This document shows, one piece after another, positions 35,263-43,636 of a stretch of DNA of 49,130 nucleotides (the first letter of the stretch is position 1; each line of letters opens with the position of its first letter). The stretch comes from RBG-16-66-20 sp035308765. GTDB lineage: Bacteria; Pseudomonadota; Gammaproteobacteria; Burkholderiales; SG8-39. The stretch is taken from assembly GCA_035308765.1 (NCBI GenBank), contig DATGGA010000078.1, positions 1 through 49,130 of the forward strand. Reading direction: 5' to 3'. The notes below the pieces were generated by a model. It had not been told where the DNA came from. It saw only the letters and a program-made list of their open reading frames with translations, and ran no database searches. The position numbers and the translations under genes were made by a program.

Positions 35263-35312
35263 CGCTTTAGCTGCATTTATAAAGCGCCCGCAAGCTGTAT
35301 CAAATCGGCGCG
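35263..35312 (-). ncRNA. SAM-II-like riboswitch aptamer in the metZ leader
   Basis: Read on the minus strand, the sequence follows the SAM-II (metA-motif) consensus: CGCGCCGATTTGA, a loop, GCTTGCGGGCGC, then ATAAATGCAGCTAAAG. P1 forms by GCGCC (35307-35311) with GGCGC (35284-35288). The pseudoknot helix forms by GCTT (35292-35295) with AAGC (35264-35267). The conserved GATTT and AAAT.CAGCTAAA words are in the right order and spacing compared with the crystallised SAM-II sequence as I recall it. Location before a methionine-synthesis gene fits. Confidence 0.87.
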
Positions 35313-35320
35313 AAAAAATG

Positions 35321-35349
35321 ATTATATCAAACTAGCCGTTGGCCACCAA
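35321..35349 (-). promoter_or_regulatory. Sigma-70 promoter of metZ, overlapping the end of purF
   Basis: TTGGTG (35344-35349) and a perfect TATAAT (35321-35326) are spaced by 17 bp on the minus strand. The predicted start, about 35312-35315, is exactly where the SAM-II-like aptamer begins. Confidence 0.75.
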
Positions 35350-36849
35350 ATTCAGGTCGAGCTGCGCGCCCTCGTCGTCGTCCGAATCGCGCTGGGCGTC
35401 GCGCCGGGTCTCGATGACGTGCAGGTAGTCGCTGGTCACGTCGCCGGTGACGTAGACGCCGTCGAAGCAGGAGGTCTCGAAAGACGCGAGCTTCGGATTG
35501 GTCTCGCGGACCGCTTCCTTGAGCGCCTCCAGGTCCTGGTAGATGAGCGCATCAGCGCCGATCTCGACTGCCACCTCGTCCTCGCTGCGGTGGGCCGCGA
35601 TCAGTTCCGCGCGCGTCGGCATGTCGATGCCGTAGACGTTCGGAAAGCGCACCGGCGGAGCGGCCGAGGCGAAGAACACCTTGCGCGCGCCGGACTCGCG
35701 CGCCATGGTGACGATTTCCCGGCTGGTAGTGCCGCGCACGATCGAATCGTCCACCAGCAGCACGTTCTTGCCCTTGAATTCCACCCCGATCACGTTCAGC
35801 TTCTGCCGCACCGAGCGCGAACGCACCGCCTGCCCCGGCATGATGAAGGTACGGCCGATATAGCGGTTTTTCACGAAACCCTCGCGGTAGGGCACGCCCA
35901 GGCCTGCCGCAAGCTGCAATGCCGACGGCCGGCTCGAATCCGGGATCGGGATCACCACGTCGATCTGGAGATGCCGGTACTGGCGCTTTATCTTCTCGGC
36001 CAGTTTTTCGCCCATGTGCAGCCGCGCCTCGTAGACCGAGGCGCCGTCGATCAGCGAATCCGGACGCGCCAGGTACACGTACTCGAAGATGCAGGGGTTG
36101 AGCGCGGTGACCTCGGCGCACTGTTGGCTGTGGAACCGGCCGTCCTCGTCGATGAATACCGCTTCGCCGGGAGCAATGTCGCGCAGCACGCGGAAACCAA
36201 GCGCTTCCACCGCGACCGATTCCGAGGACACCATGTACTCGATGCCCTGGTCGGTCTCGTTGTAGCCGATGAGTGCCGGGCGTATGCCGTAGGGATCGCG
36301 GAACGCGAGCACCCCGTGGCCGGCGATCATCGCGATCACGGCGTAGGCGCCGCGTACGCGGCGGTGGACGTTGGCGACCGCGGCGAAGATGGTCTGCGGA
36401 TCGAGCCGCAGCTTGACCGAACTCTTCTCCAATTCGTGCGCCAGCACGTTCAGCAGCACTTCGGAGTCGGAGTTGGTGTTGATGTGCCGCAGATCCTGCC
36501 GGAACATCTCTTCCTTGAGTTTGTCGGAATTGATCAGGTTGCCGTTGTGGCCCAGCACGATGCCGAACGGCGAATTGACGTAAAACGGCTGGGCTTCCGC
36601 CGAATTGGAAGCCGAACCAGCGGTCGGATAGCGGCAGTGGGCGATGCCGATGTTGCCGGGCAGGGAACGCATGTTGCGCGTGCGGAAAACATCGCGCACC
36701 ATCCCGGTGCCCTTCTGCATGTGGAAGCTGTTGTTCGCGCTTGTGACGATGCCCGCCGCGTCCTGGCCGCGGTGCTGCAGGAGCAGCAACCCGTCATAGA
36801 GCAACTGGTTGACGGGTGAGCGTGCGACGATGCCCAGAATTCCGCACAT
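35332..36849 (-). CDS. purF: Amidophosphoribosyltransferase
   Basis: The 505-residue enzyme performs the first committed step of purine synthesis. The N-terminal Cys nucleophile directly follows the initiator Met (MCGILGIV), the Ntn glutaminase domain contains LLQHRGQDAAGI and GHNGNL, and the phosphoribosyltransferase domain has VIPIPDSSRPSAL and the PRPP loop LLVDDSIVRGTTSREIV. AGGAG lies before the ATG. It is the last gene of the truA-to-purF cluster. Confidence 0.98.
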   Translation of the reverse strand: MCGILGIVARSPVNQLLYDGLLLLQHRGQDAAGIVTSANNSFHMQKGTGMVRDVFRTRNMRSLPGNIGIAHCRYPTAGSASNSAEAQPFYVNSPFGIVLGHNGNLINSDKLKEEMFRQDLRHINTNSDSEVLLNVLAHELEKSSVKLRLDPQTIFAAVANVHRRVRGAYAVIAMIAGHGVLAFRDPYGIRPALIGYNETDQGIEYMVSSESVAVEALGFRVLRDIAPGEAVFIDEDGRFHSQQCAEVTALNPCIFEYVYLARPDSLIDGASVYEARLHMGEKLAEKIKRQYRHLQIDVVIPIPDSSRPSALQLAAGLGVPYREGFVKNRYIGRTFIMPGQAVRSRSVRQKLNVIGVEFKGKNVLLVDDSIVRGTTSREIVTMARESGARKVFFASAAPPVRFPNVYGIDMPTRAELIAAHRSEDEVAVEIGADALIYQDLEALKEAVRETNPKLASFETSCFDGVYVTGDVTSDYLHVIETRRDAQRDSDDDEGAQLDLNLVANG

Positions 36850-36881
36850 CGGAGAAGACTCCTAGCGCTAAGGTCTAATCA

Positions 36882-36912
36882 TAACGCAAGCGACCTAACT
36901 GTAACGCAAGCG
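36882..36912. repeat. Short direct repeat around the cvpA stop
   Basis: TAACGCAAGCG occurs at 36882-36892 and 36902-36912, 20 bp apart. The second copy encodes the last codons of cvpA and the first lies in the cvpA-purF gap. It may be a relic of a small duplication. Confidence 0.5.
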
Positions 36913-37386
36913 TTCTGCAAACGTTTGCGGAAGCAGCGGCTTGAAGGCGAGCGCGGCCCGCACCAGGAGCGTGCCGCTCGCCGAATCGGTCCAGAACACC
37001 TGCCGCGGCGCGCTGGTAAAACCAGCCAGCAAAGTTGCGGCCAGCACGATCAACACGCCGCGCGCGATGCCGAAAATGGCCCCCAGCAGCCGGTCCAGGC
37101 CGCCCAGGCCCACTGCGCTCACAATCTTCGATATCAGCAATCCTGCAAGCGAAGTCACCATCAGCGAGAGGGCGAATACCGTCACGAACGCGGCTGCGAC
37201 CCTCAATTCTGGCGTGGGAATGGCCTGTGGCATAGCCGCGCCCAGAGGTCCTGCAAAGAGATTTGCGGCCAGAAATGCGATCACCCATCCAAGGATCGAA
37301 ACCACCTCGCGCACCAGGCCCCGCCATGCGCCGACTGCGAGGGAAGCCGCAAATACGCCGATCACGGCGTAATCCAGCCAGGTCAT
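36895..37386 (-). CDS. cvpA: CvpA family membrane protein
   Basis: The 163-residue protein has four predicted membrane helices, beginning WLDYAVIGVFAASLAVGAWRG, and the family signature GLVREVVSILGWVIAFLAA. SAVGLGGLDRLLGAIFGIARG is typical of CvpA. The family is found beside purF in many proteobacteria; its molecular role is poorly defined. It starts one base after the dedD stop. Confidence 0.93.
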   Translation of the reverse strand: MTWLDYAVIGVFAASLAVGAWRGLVREVVSILGWVIAFLAANLFAGPLGAAMPQAIPTPELRVAAAFVTVFALSLMVTSLAGLLISKIVSAVGLGGLDRLLGAIFGIARGVLIVLAATLLAGFTSAPRQVFWTDSASGTLLVRAALAFKPLLPQTFAERLRYS

Positions 37387-37387
37387 C

Positions 37388-38023
37388 TCAGGATTTGGGG
37401 GCGACGTTGCCCGGTTTCAAGCCGAGATCCTTCAGTTGTTTCACCACTTTTTCGGCGTTGTCGCGGCTGGCGAAAGGCCCGGCGCGCACGCGTGTCACAG
37501 GACCGTCTTTCGTTGCGATCGGCTCGGTGTAATACGGAATCTTCGCGGCTCTGAGCTTCTCGATGACGCCCGCCGGATCGAGATAGGCCCCTGCCGGCAC
37601 GATGAACTGCTCTCCGGCCAGAGCCGCTTCCGCGCGCTGCTTCTCCGCGTCGGCGGCCGGCTTCTCGAAAGCCTTGGTGACGCTGATTTCTATCTTCGGC
37701 GCCGACTCCTCGGCCACCGGCTCAGGCGCTTTCTCCGGAGCCTTTTCGGGCGCCTTCTCGGCGGCCTTGTCTACCGTTTTCTCGACTGCCTTCTCGGGAA
37801 CGGCCTGCTCGGGCACGGCGGGCCCCTTGGGCGTGACCTTGGGAGCGAACTGGGTCTCGTCCTCGCCTGGGATGCGCACGCTGACCGGCGGCGCGCTGCC
37901 CTTGGGCTCCGAATCGAACACCATCGGCAGCACTATGACGGCCGCCAGCACGAGCGCGATGGCGCCGACCAGCCGGCGGCGGCCGCGGCGCTTGAGCGTA
38001 TTGACGTCTTCGTTATCAGCCAT
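37388..38023 (-). CDS. SPOR-domain cell-division protein (DedD-like)
   Basis: From ATG 38023 the product is 211 residues: a short basic cytoplasmic segment (NTLKRRGRRR), one membrane helix (about residues 14-34, LVGAIALVLAAVIVLPMVF), a Pro/Glu/Lys linker with EKAP repeats, and a C-terminal SPOR domain (FIVPAGAYLDPAGVIEKL ... RVRAGPFASRDNAEKVV). SPOR domains bind denuded peptidoglycan at the septum. The start at 38023 overlaps the end of folC by 8 nt; an upstream frame to 38122 lies inside folC and is rejected. Confidence 0.88.
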   Translation of the reverse strand: MADNEDVNTLKRRGRRRLVGAIALVLAAVIVLPMVFDSEPKGSAPPVSVRIPGEDETQFAPKVTPKGPAVPEQAVPEKAVEKTVDKAAEKAPEKAPEKAPEPVAEESAPKIEISVTKAFEKPAADAEKQRAEAALAGEQFIVPAGAYLDPAGVIEKLRAAKIPYYTEPIATKDGPVTRVRAGPFASRDNAEKVVKQLKDLGLKPGNVAPKS

Positions 38024-39278
38024 AGGCGCCGGCAACCGTGAGAAAGGAGCCGAACACCACGATTTTATCATTCTCGGCAGCTTCGTTTTTGGCGACAGCG
38101 AGCGCTTCGGCCACGCTGCCATGTTCGGCGATGGGCGTCTGGATCCTCAATTCGCGAAGAACGCCGGCAAGCAGGCCCGCATCCGCGCCTCTCGGTCCCG
38201 GCAGCGTCGCGAGGTGCCAGCGCGTGATACGCGACGCGACCGCGCGCACCACGCCTGCAATATCTTTGTCCCGCAGCATGCCGAATACGGCGATCGTCTC
38301 CGGAGAATAGCCGCTGTCGCCGAGATTTGCCGCCAGCGCGGCCGCCGCTTCAGGATTGTGCGCGACGTCGAGCACTACCTGGGGACGTCCCGGCAGCACC
38401 TGGAAGCGGCCGGGCAAGGTGACTTCGGCAAGCGCGCGGCGTACATCCTGCATGGCGATGGGCAGCTTTTCGCGCAGGGCGTCCAGCGCGGCAAATGCCG
38501 CGCTCGCGTTGCGTAACTGCATGGCCCCGCGCAGCGCGGGGTGCGCCAGGCCCGAGCGCTTGCCGGCGGGGCCCCAGTAGGACCACTGCGTTCCCTGCGG
38601 CTGGTAGCCGAAATCGCGGCCCAGCAGCAGCAGTTTCGCGTCCGACCCCAGGACCGAGCGCGGCGGATCGGGATCGGCCACCACAGCGGGCCGGCCGGCG
38701 CGGAAGATGCCCGCCTTCTCGGCGCCGATGGTTTCGCGCGTATCGCCGAGGAACTCCACGTGGTCGATACCGACGCTGGTGAGCACCGCGCAGTCGGCGT
38801 CGACGACGTTCACCGCGTCCAGCCGCCCTCCCAGGCCGACTTCCAGTACCGCGGCGTCGAGGTTTGCTTTTGAAAAAAGGACGAAAGCCGCCAGCGTTCC
38901 GAACTCGAAATATGTCAGCGGTATCGAGCCGCGTGCGGATTCCACCTCGGCAAAGGCTTCCGCGAACGTCGCATCCTCTGCCTCGCGGCCGGCAATGCGC
39001 ACACGCTCGTTATAGCGCAGCAGATGCGGCGAGGTGTAAAGCCCGGTGCGATAGCCGGCGAACCCCAGGACGGATTCCAGCATCGCGCAAGTAGATCCCT
39101 TGCCGTTGGTGCCGCCGACGGTAACGACAGGGCAGGAAATTTTTATTTTTAATGCGGAGAAAACCTGGCGAACCCGGTCCAACCCCAGGGCGATGGACTG
39201 CGGATGCTGGCGCTCGATGTACGCGAGCCAGTCAGGGAGAGAACCTACGCTCACGGAGTGAGCGTCCTTCACGTTCAC
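38016..39278 (-). CDS. folC: Bifunctional folylpolyglutamate synthase/dihydrofolate synthase
   Basis: From GTG 39278 the product is 420 residues, the usual length. It shows the Mur-ligase-like ATP loop VGGTNGKGSTCAML, TGLYTSPHLLRYNERVRI, LEVGLGGRLDAVNVVD, GIDHVEFLGDT and the C-terminal LDVAHNPEAA. It adds glutamate to folates and makes dihydrofolate. The GTG overlaps the accD stop (GTGA); another GTG two codons later is possible. The longer open frame to 39665 lies within accD. Confidence 0.95.
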   Translation of the reverse strand: MNVKDAHSVSVGSLPDWLAYIERQHPQSIALGLDRVRQVFSALKIKISCPVVTVGGTNGKGSTCAMLESVLGFAGYRTGLYTSPHLLRYNERVRIAGREAEDATFAEAFAEVESARGSIPLTYFEFGTLAAFVLFSKANLDAAVLEVGLGGRLDAVNVVDADCAVLTSVGIDHVEFLGDTRETIGAEKAGIFRAGRPAVVADPDPPRSVLGSDAKLLLLGRDFGYQPQGTQWSYWGPAGKRSGLAHPALRGAMQLRNASAAFAALDALREKLPIAMQDVRRALAEVTLPGRFQVLPGRPQVVLDVAHNPEAAAALAANLGDSGYSPETIAVFGMLRDKDIAGVVRAVASRITRWHLATLPGPRGADAGLLAGVLRELRIQTPIAEHGSVAEALAVAKNEAAENDKIVVFGSFLTVAGAYG

Positions 39279-40144
39279 GAACTGCCGTCGGCAGGCTTTC
39301 CGAGCAGCAGCGCCAGCATCGTATGCAGTTTGTCGCGCATCTGCCGACGGTCCACGATCATGTCGATCGCGCCCTTCTCGAGCAGGAATTCGGCGCGCTG
39401 GAATCCCTCGGGCAGCTTCTGCCGCACGGTCTGCTCGATGACGCGCGGGCCGGCGAAACCGATCAGCGCCTTGGGTTCGGCGATGACGATATCGCCGATC
39501 ATGGCGAAACTCGCCGAGACGCCGCCCATGGTCGGGTCCGTCAGCACCGTGACGAACGGCAGCTTGCGCTGGGCAAGCTCGGTGAGCGAGGCGGTGGTCT
39601 TGGCCATCTGGGTGAGGGAGAGCAGCCCCTCCTGCATCCGCGCACCGCCCGTGGACGTGAAGCAAATGTAGGGCAGCTTCTGCTCGATAGCTACACGCAC
39701 GCCGCGCACGAAGCGCTCGCCGACCACGGACCCCATCGAGCCGCCCATGAAATCGAATTCGAAGGCCGCGCAGACCACGCCCAGGGACTTGATCGAGCCC
39801 TGCAGCACGATGAGCGCGTCGGTTTCCCCGGTGGACGTCCGCGCTTCTTCCAGCCGTTCAGGATATTTCCTCGAATCCTTGAATTTGAGGCTGTCCACCG
39901 GCAAGACCTCGGCGCCGATCTCGAAACGGCCCTCGGGATCGAGCAAGCCGTCCAGGCGCGCGCGCGCGCCGATACGCTGGTGGTCGCCGCACTTCGGACA
40001 AACATTGAGGTTTTTTTCCAGGTCGGTGCTGTAGAGCACCGCGCCGCAGGCCGGGCACTTGGTCCAGAGGCCTTCCGGAACCTGCTTGCGCGGCCCGGTG
40101 GCGCGCTGGATCTTGGGCGGCAGGAGCTTCTGCAGCCAGCTCAT
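39275..40144 (-). CDS. accD: Acetyl-CoA carboxylase carboxyltransferase subunit beta
   Basis: The 289-residue protein carries the N-terminal zinc finger (CPAC ... CPKC, residues about 30-52) and the crotonase-like carboxyltransferase domain with FTSTGGARMQEG, TDPTMGGVSASFAM and GFAGPRVIEQT. It works with AccA in malonyl-CoA formation. Its ATG overlaps the trpA stop (ATGA), which decides the start. Confidence 0.98.
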   Translation of the reverse strand: MSWLQKLLPPKIQRATGPRKQVPEGLWTKCPACGAVLYSTDLEKNLNVCPKCGDHQRIGARARLDGLLDPEGRFEIGAEVLPVDSLKFKDSRKYPERLEEARTSTGETDALIVLQGSIKSLGVVCAAFEFDFMGGSMGSVVGERFVRGVRVAIEQKLPYICFTSTGGARMQEGLLSLTQMAKTTASLTELAQRKLPFVTVLTDPTMGGVSASFAMIGDIVIAEPKALIGFAGPRVIEQTVRQKLPEGFQRAEFLLEKGAIDMIVDRRQMRDKLHTMLALLLGKPADGSS

Positions 40145-40938
40145 GAATCCAGCGCCTTTCGGATGGGCAGGAGCAAGGCTTTGACGCGCGCCACGGCATG
40201 CGCCGGGCCCGCGCTTTCGATCTCCTGCACTATGCGGCTGCCGATGATCACGGCGTCCGCGGTCTTCGATATCGCGCGCGCCGACTCCGCGTCCCTGATG
40301 CCGAAGCCGACGCCGATGGGAAGCTTGGAAATCGCCCGAATCTTCGGCAGGTGGGCGACAACATCTGCCGTGTCCGCGCTTTTTACTCCGGTCACTCCCT
40401 TGAGCGACACGTAGTAGAGATAGCCCGTGCCGACGCGCGCCACTTCGCGGATGCGCGCGTCCGTGGAAGTGGGCGCGAGCATAAAAATGCAATCGATGCC
40501 GGCCTTGGCGCAGAGGTCCGAGAACGGCCCGCATTCTTCCGGCGGATAGTCCACCACGATCGTGCCGTCGACGCCGGCAGCTTTGGCGGCGCCGACGAAT
40601 TTTTCCACGCCCATCGCCTCGATCGGGTTGGCGTAGCCCATCAAAACGATGGGGGTTTCCGCATCCTTCCTCCTGAACTGAGCCACCAGATTCAATACGT
40701 CCGACAGGCCGATCCCGTTCTTCAGGGCGCGCTCCGAGGAGCGCTGGATCGCCGGACCGTCAGCCATGGGATCGGAAAATGGTACGCCAATCTCGAGGAT
40801 ATCGCAGCCGGCCTCGACCATGCCGTGCAGGATCGGCACCGTGCTGGCAGGCAGCGGATCGCCCGCGGTGATGTAGGGAATCAGCGCCTTGCGCCCGACG
40901 GCCTTCAATGCGGCGAAGCGCCCGGCAATGCGCGACAT
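40141..40938 (-). CDS. trpA: Tryptophan synthase alpha chain
   Basis: The 265-residue TIM barrel converts indole-3-glycerol phosphate to indole. Catalytic Glu and Asp are in ILEIGVPFSDPMADGP, and the phosphate-binding segment is VGFGIRDAESA. Its ATG shares one base with the trpB stop (TGATG), so the two subunits are coupled. Confidence 0.98.
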   Translation of the reverse strand: MSRIAGRFAALKAVGRKALIPYITAGDPLPASTVPILHGMVEAGCDILEIGVPFSDPMADGPAIQRSSERALKNGIGLSDVLNLVAQFRRKDAETPIVLMGYANPIEAMGVEKFVGAAKAAGVDGTIVVDYPPEECGPFSDLCAKAGIDCIFMLAPTSTDARIREVARVGTGYLYYVSLKGVTGVKSADTADVVAHLPKIRAISKLPIGVGFGIRDAESARAISKTADAVIIGSRIVQEIESAGPAHAVARVKALLLPIRKALDS

Positions 40939-42137
40939 CAGAGCTTGATCCCCATCTTTTCCGCCACCGTCTGCATGTCCTTGTCGCCGCGCCCCGATAG
41001 GTTCACCAGCAAGTGCTTGTCCCTCGCCATGACGGGCGCGATCTTGGCCGCGTACGCCGCCGCGTGCGCAGACTCCAGCGCGGGGATGATGCCCTCGTAG
41101 TGGCACAGGTCGCTGAATGCCTCGAGCGCTTCGCCGTCGGTCACCGCGACGTATTCGGCGCGATGGTGATCCTTGAGCCAGGCATGCTCGGGCCCGACGC
41201 CGGGGTAGTCCAGCCCGGCGGATATGGAGTGGGTTTCGGTGATCTGCCCGTTCGCATCCTGCAGCAGGTAGGTCCGGTTGCCATGCAGCACGCCGGGCGT
41301 ACCGGCGCTGAGCGAGGCCGCATGCCTGCCGGTCGCGAGGCCCTCGCCGGCGGCCTCTACGCCGATCAGCCTGACTTTCTCGTTGGCGATGTAGGGATAA
41401 AAAATGCCCATTGCGTTCGAGCCCCCGCCGACACAGGCGATCACCGCATCGGGCTGCCGGCCGATGAGCTCCGGCATCTGCAGCTTGCACTCCTCGCCGA
41501 TCACCGACTGGAAGTCGCGCACCATCATCGGATAGGGGTGCGGACCCGCGACCGTGCCGATGATGTAGTAGGTGTCCTCCACATTCGTCACCCAGTCGCG
41601 CATTGCTTCGTTCAGCGCATCTTTGAGCGTCTTGGAGCCCGATTCCACCGGCACGACTTCGGCGCCAAGAAGCTTCATGCGATAGACGTTCGCGGCCTGC
41701 CGCTTGACGTCTTCCGATCCCATGTACACGACGCACTTCATGCCGAAGCGAGCCGCGACCGTCGCCGACGCCACGCCATGCATTCCGGCGCCGGTTTCGG
41801 CGATCACGCGCTTCTTGCCCATGTAGCGCGCAAGCAGCGCCTGGCCGATGGTGTTGTTGATTTTGTGAGCGCCGGTGTGATTCAGGTCCTCACGCTTGAG
41901 GTAGATCTGCGCCCCGCCGAGCAGTTCCGACCAGCGCCTGGCGTGATAGACGGGACTGGGCCGACCGACATAGTGCTTCAGTTCGTGGTGGAACTCCGCC
42001 ATGAACGCCGCATTCTTGCGGCAGCGCTCATAGGCGGCGAGCAGTTCATCCAGCGCGTGGCTGAGCGTCTCGGCGACGAAAACGCCGCCGTAGGGTCCGA
42101 AATGCCCGCGCGAGTCGGGCAGGTCATACATCTGCAT
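40938..42137 (-). CDS. trpB: Tryptophan synthase beta chain
   Basis: From ATG 42137 the product is 399 residues. The PLP lysine is in KREDLNHTGAHKINN, the glycine-rich PLP-phosphate loop is CVGGGSNAMG, and GRGDKDMQTV lies near the C-terminus. GAGG 6 nt upstream supports ATG 42137 over the frame extension to 42164. The start overlaps the trpF end by 14 nt. Confidence 0.98.
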   Translation of the reverse strand: MQMYDLPDSRGHFGPYGGVFVAETLSHALDELLAAYERCRKNAAFMAEFHHELKHYVGRPSPVYHARRWSELLGGAQIYLKREDLNHTGAHKINNTIGQALLARYMGKKRVIAETGAGMHGVASATVAARFGMKCVVYMGSEDVKRQAANVYRMKLLGAEVVPVESGSKTLKDALNEAMRDWVTNVEDTYYIIGTVAGPHPYPMMVRDFQSVIGEECKLQMPELIGRQPDAVIACVGGGSNAMGIFYPYIANEKVRLIGVEAAGEGLATGRHAASLSAGTPGVLHGNRTYLLQDANGQITETHSISAGLDYPGVGPEHAWLKDHHRAEYVAVTDGEALEAFSDLCHYEGIIPALESAHAAAYAAKIAPVMARDKHLLVNLSGRGDKDMQTVAEKMGIKL

Positions 42138-42744
42138 TTCTGACCTCGGCGACGAAAGCGGCAATCATTGCCGCATCCTTGATGCCCTTGGCTGATTCGA
42201 CCCCGCTGGATACGTCCACCGCCCACGGACGCACGCGCCGAACCGCTTCACCCACGTTTTCCCGCGCAAGCCCACCCGAAAGGATGAGCGGGTGGCTGCG
42301 CTCGGCCGGCACCAGCGACCAGTCGAAACGCTCCCCCACTCCGCCATATTCCCCGACGTGGCTGTCGAGCAACCATCCTGCCGCGCCGGAAAACGGACGC
42401 AGGTATTCTAGCAAATCGGTCTCCGGCCTTACGCGGCAGGCCTTGATGTACGGCACGCCGAACTGCGCGCAGAAAACCGGAGTCTCCTCGCCGTGGAATT
42501 GCAGCATCGAGGGGCGAACGCGTTCCAGAACCGTGTACACCTCCGCGGCGGCGGGATTGACGAACAGCGCGACCGTGCTGACGAACGGGGGCACCTCGCT
42601 GGCGAGCTGCCGCGCCCACTCCAGACTCAGGAAACGCGGGCTCGGCGGATAGAACACCAGGCCGATGGCGTCGGCGCCCCCCCGCGCAGCAGCCTGCGCG
42701 TCCTCGGTCCGCGTAATGCCGCAGATTTTGACGCGGGTTCTCAT
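42124..42744 (-). CDS. trpF: Phosphoribosylanthranilate isomerase
   Basis: From ATG 42744 the product is 206 residues. RVKICGITR contains the catalytic Cys, LQFHGEE and the Asp in LLDSHVGEYGG follow, and LSGGLARENV and VDVSSGVESAKGIKD bind phosphate. An ATG at 42786 overlapping the truA stop (ATGA) would add 14 non-conserved residues and is also possible. Other trp genes (trpE, G, D, C) are not in the window. Confidence 0.95.
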   Translation of the reverse strand: MRTRVKICGITRTEDAQAAARGGADAIGLVFYPPSPRFLSLEWARQLASEVPPFVSTVALFVNPAAAEVYTVLERVRPSMLQFHGEETPVFCAQFGVPYIKACRVRPETDLLEYLRPFSGAAGWLLDSHVGEYGGVGERFDWSLVPAERSHPLILSGGLARENVGEAVRRVRPWAVDVSSGVESAKGIKDAAMIAAFVAEVRNADV

Positions 42745-42782
42745 GACGGGAGCGCCATCCTTCCTGAAACGAGTGTCATCCT

Positions 42783-43580
42783 TCATGATTCGGCCGGCAA
42801 GGCCGTTCTCCCGACCTCTGGCATGGGAATATTCCAGCGCGGCTCGTATTCCACTGCCTCCAGATACAGGCCCTCGGGGCCGAACGTGGGTGCGGCAAGC
42901 GCGCGCTCCCGGGAATCAAGGAGCTCCCCCGCCCACTGCGGCGGATGCCTGCCCTTGCCGACGTAGACCAGCGTGCCGACGATATTGCGCACCATGTGCT
43001 GCAGCCATGCATTGGCGCGCATGCGGAATTCGATGCGATCGCCATCGCGTTCGATTCCGATCGCGAGCAGAGTACGCACCGGGCTCTTCGCCTGGCATTC
43101 CGCCGCGCGGAACGCCGAGAAATCGTGTTCGCCGAGCAGCAGCGACGCAGCCTTCCGCATCGCATCGAGCTCGAGCGGCGCGTGGTGCCAGCCAGCGTAG
43201 CGCGCCGCGAGCGCCGGACGCACCGGCCTGTTGACCAGCACGTAGCGGTAGGCGCGCGAGCGCGCCGAATAGCGCGCGTGGAAGTCCTGCGCCACGCGCT
43301 GCGACCACAGCACCGCCATCGCCTCGGGCAGCATCGCGTTCACGCCCCTGACCCAGGCCGCGTCGGGACGCTCCGCGGCGGTATCGAAATGGACCACCTG
43401 CGCGCGCGCGTGCACGCCGCGGTCGGTGCGGCCCGCGCAGGTCACGCGTACCGGCGCATCCGCGACGCCCGAGAGCGCAATCTCGAGCGCGTCCTGCACC
43501 GTGCCGCCGCCCGGCTGCGTCTGCCAGCCGAGGAAGCGGCTGCCGTCATATTCGATTCCCAGCGCGATTCTCGTCGCCAT
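42783..43580 (-). CDS. truA: tRNA pseudouridine(38-40) synthase
   Basis: The 265-residue protein shows the catalytic Asp in CAGRTDRGVHARAQVVHF, ALGIEYDGSRFLGWQ and FLQHMVRN-like WLQHMVRNIVGTLV. It modifies the tRNA anticodon stem. The ATG at 43580 lies 4 bp after the U-run of a hairpin terminator, so its mRNA must read through that signal. No Shine-Dalgarno sequence is seen. Confidence 0.96.
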   Translation of the reverse strand: MATRIALGIEYDGSRFLGWQTQPGGGTVQDALEIALSGVADAPVRVTCAGRTDRGVHARAQVVHFDTAAERPDAAWVRGVNAMLPEAMAVLWSQRVAQDFHARYSARSRAYRYVLVNRPVRPALAARYAGWHHAPLELDAMRKAASLLLGEHDFSAFRAAECQAKSPVRTLLAIGIERDGDRIEFRMRANAWLQHMVRNIVGTLVYVGKGRHPPQWAGELLDSRERALAAPTFGPEGLYLEAVEYEPRWNIPMPEVGRTALPAES

Positions 43581-43584
43581 AATG

Positions 43585-43616
43585 AAAAAGCCGCGGTCGC
43601 TTGCGCGCCGCGGCTT
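43585..43616 (-). terminator. Terminator hairpin between fimV and truA (candidate attenuator)
   Basis: On the minus strand AAGCCGCGG (43608-43616) pairs perfectly with CCGCGGCTT (43588-43596) across an 11-nt loop, followed by U to 43585. A third copy, GCCGCGGC at 43630-43637, overlaps the fimV stop codon. It can pair with the middle copy instead, so the two hairpins exclude each other. Confidence 0.8.
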
Positions 43617-43636
43617 GTTGAGCGGGAGCGCCGCGG

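Noticed and set aside
36882..36912. Direct repeat at the cvpA end as an attachment site
   Set aside because: It is only 11 bp, 20 bp apart, with no integrase or mobile gene nearby; listed only as a short repeat.
39279..39665. Upstream extensions of folC, accD, trpA, truA, leuB and dedD open frames
   Set aside because: Each extension lies within the neighbouring upstream gene in another frame; the chosen starts match conserved N-termini and form stop/start overlaps or short gaps.
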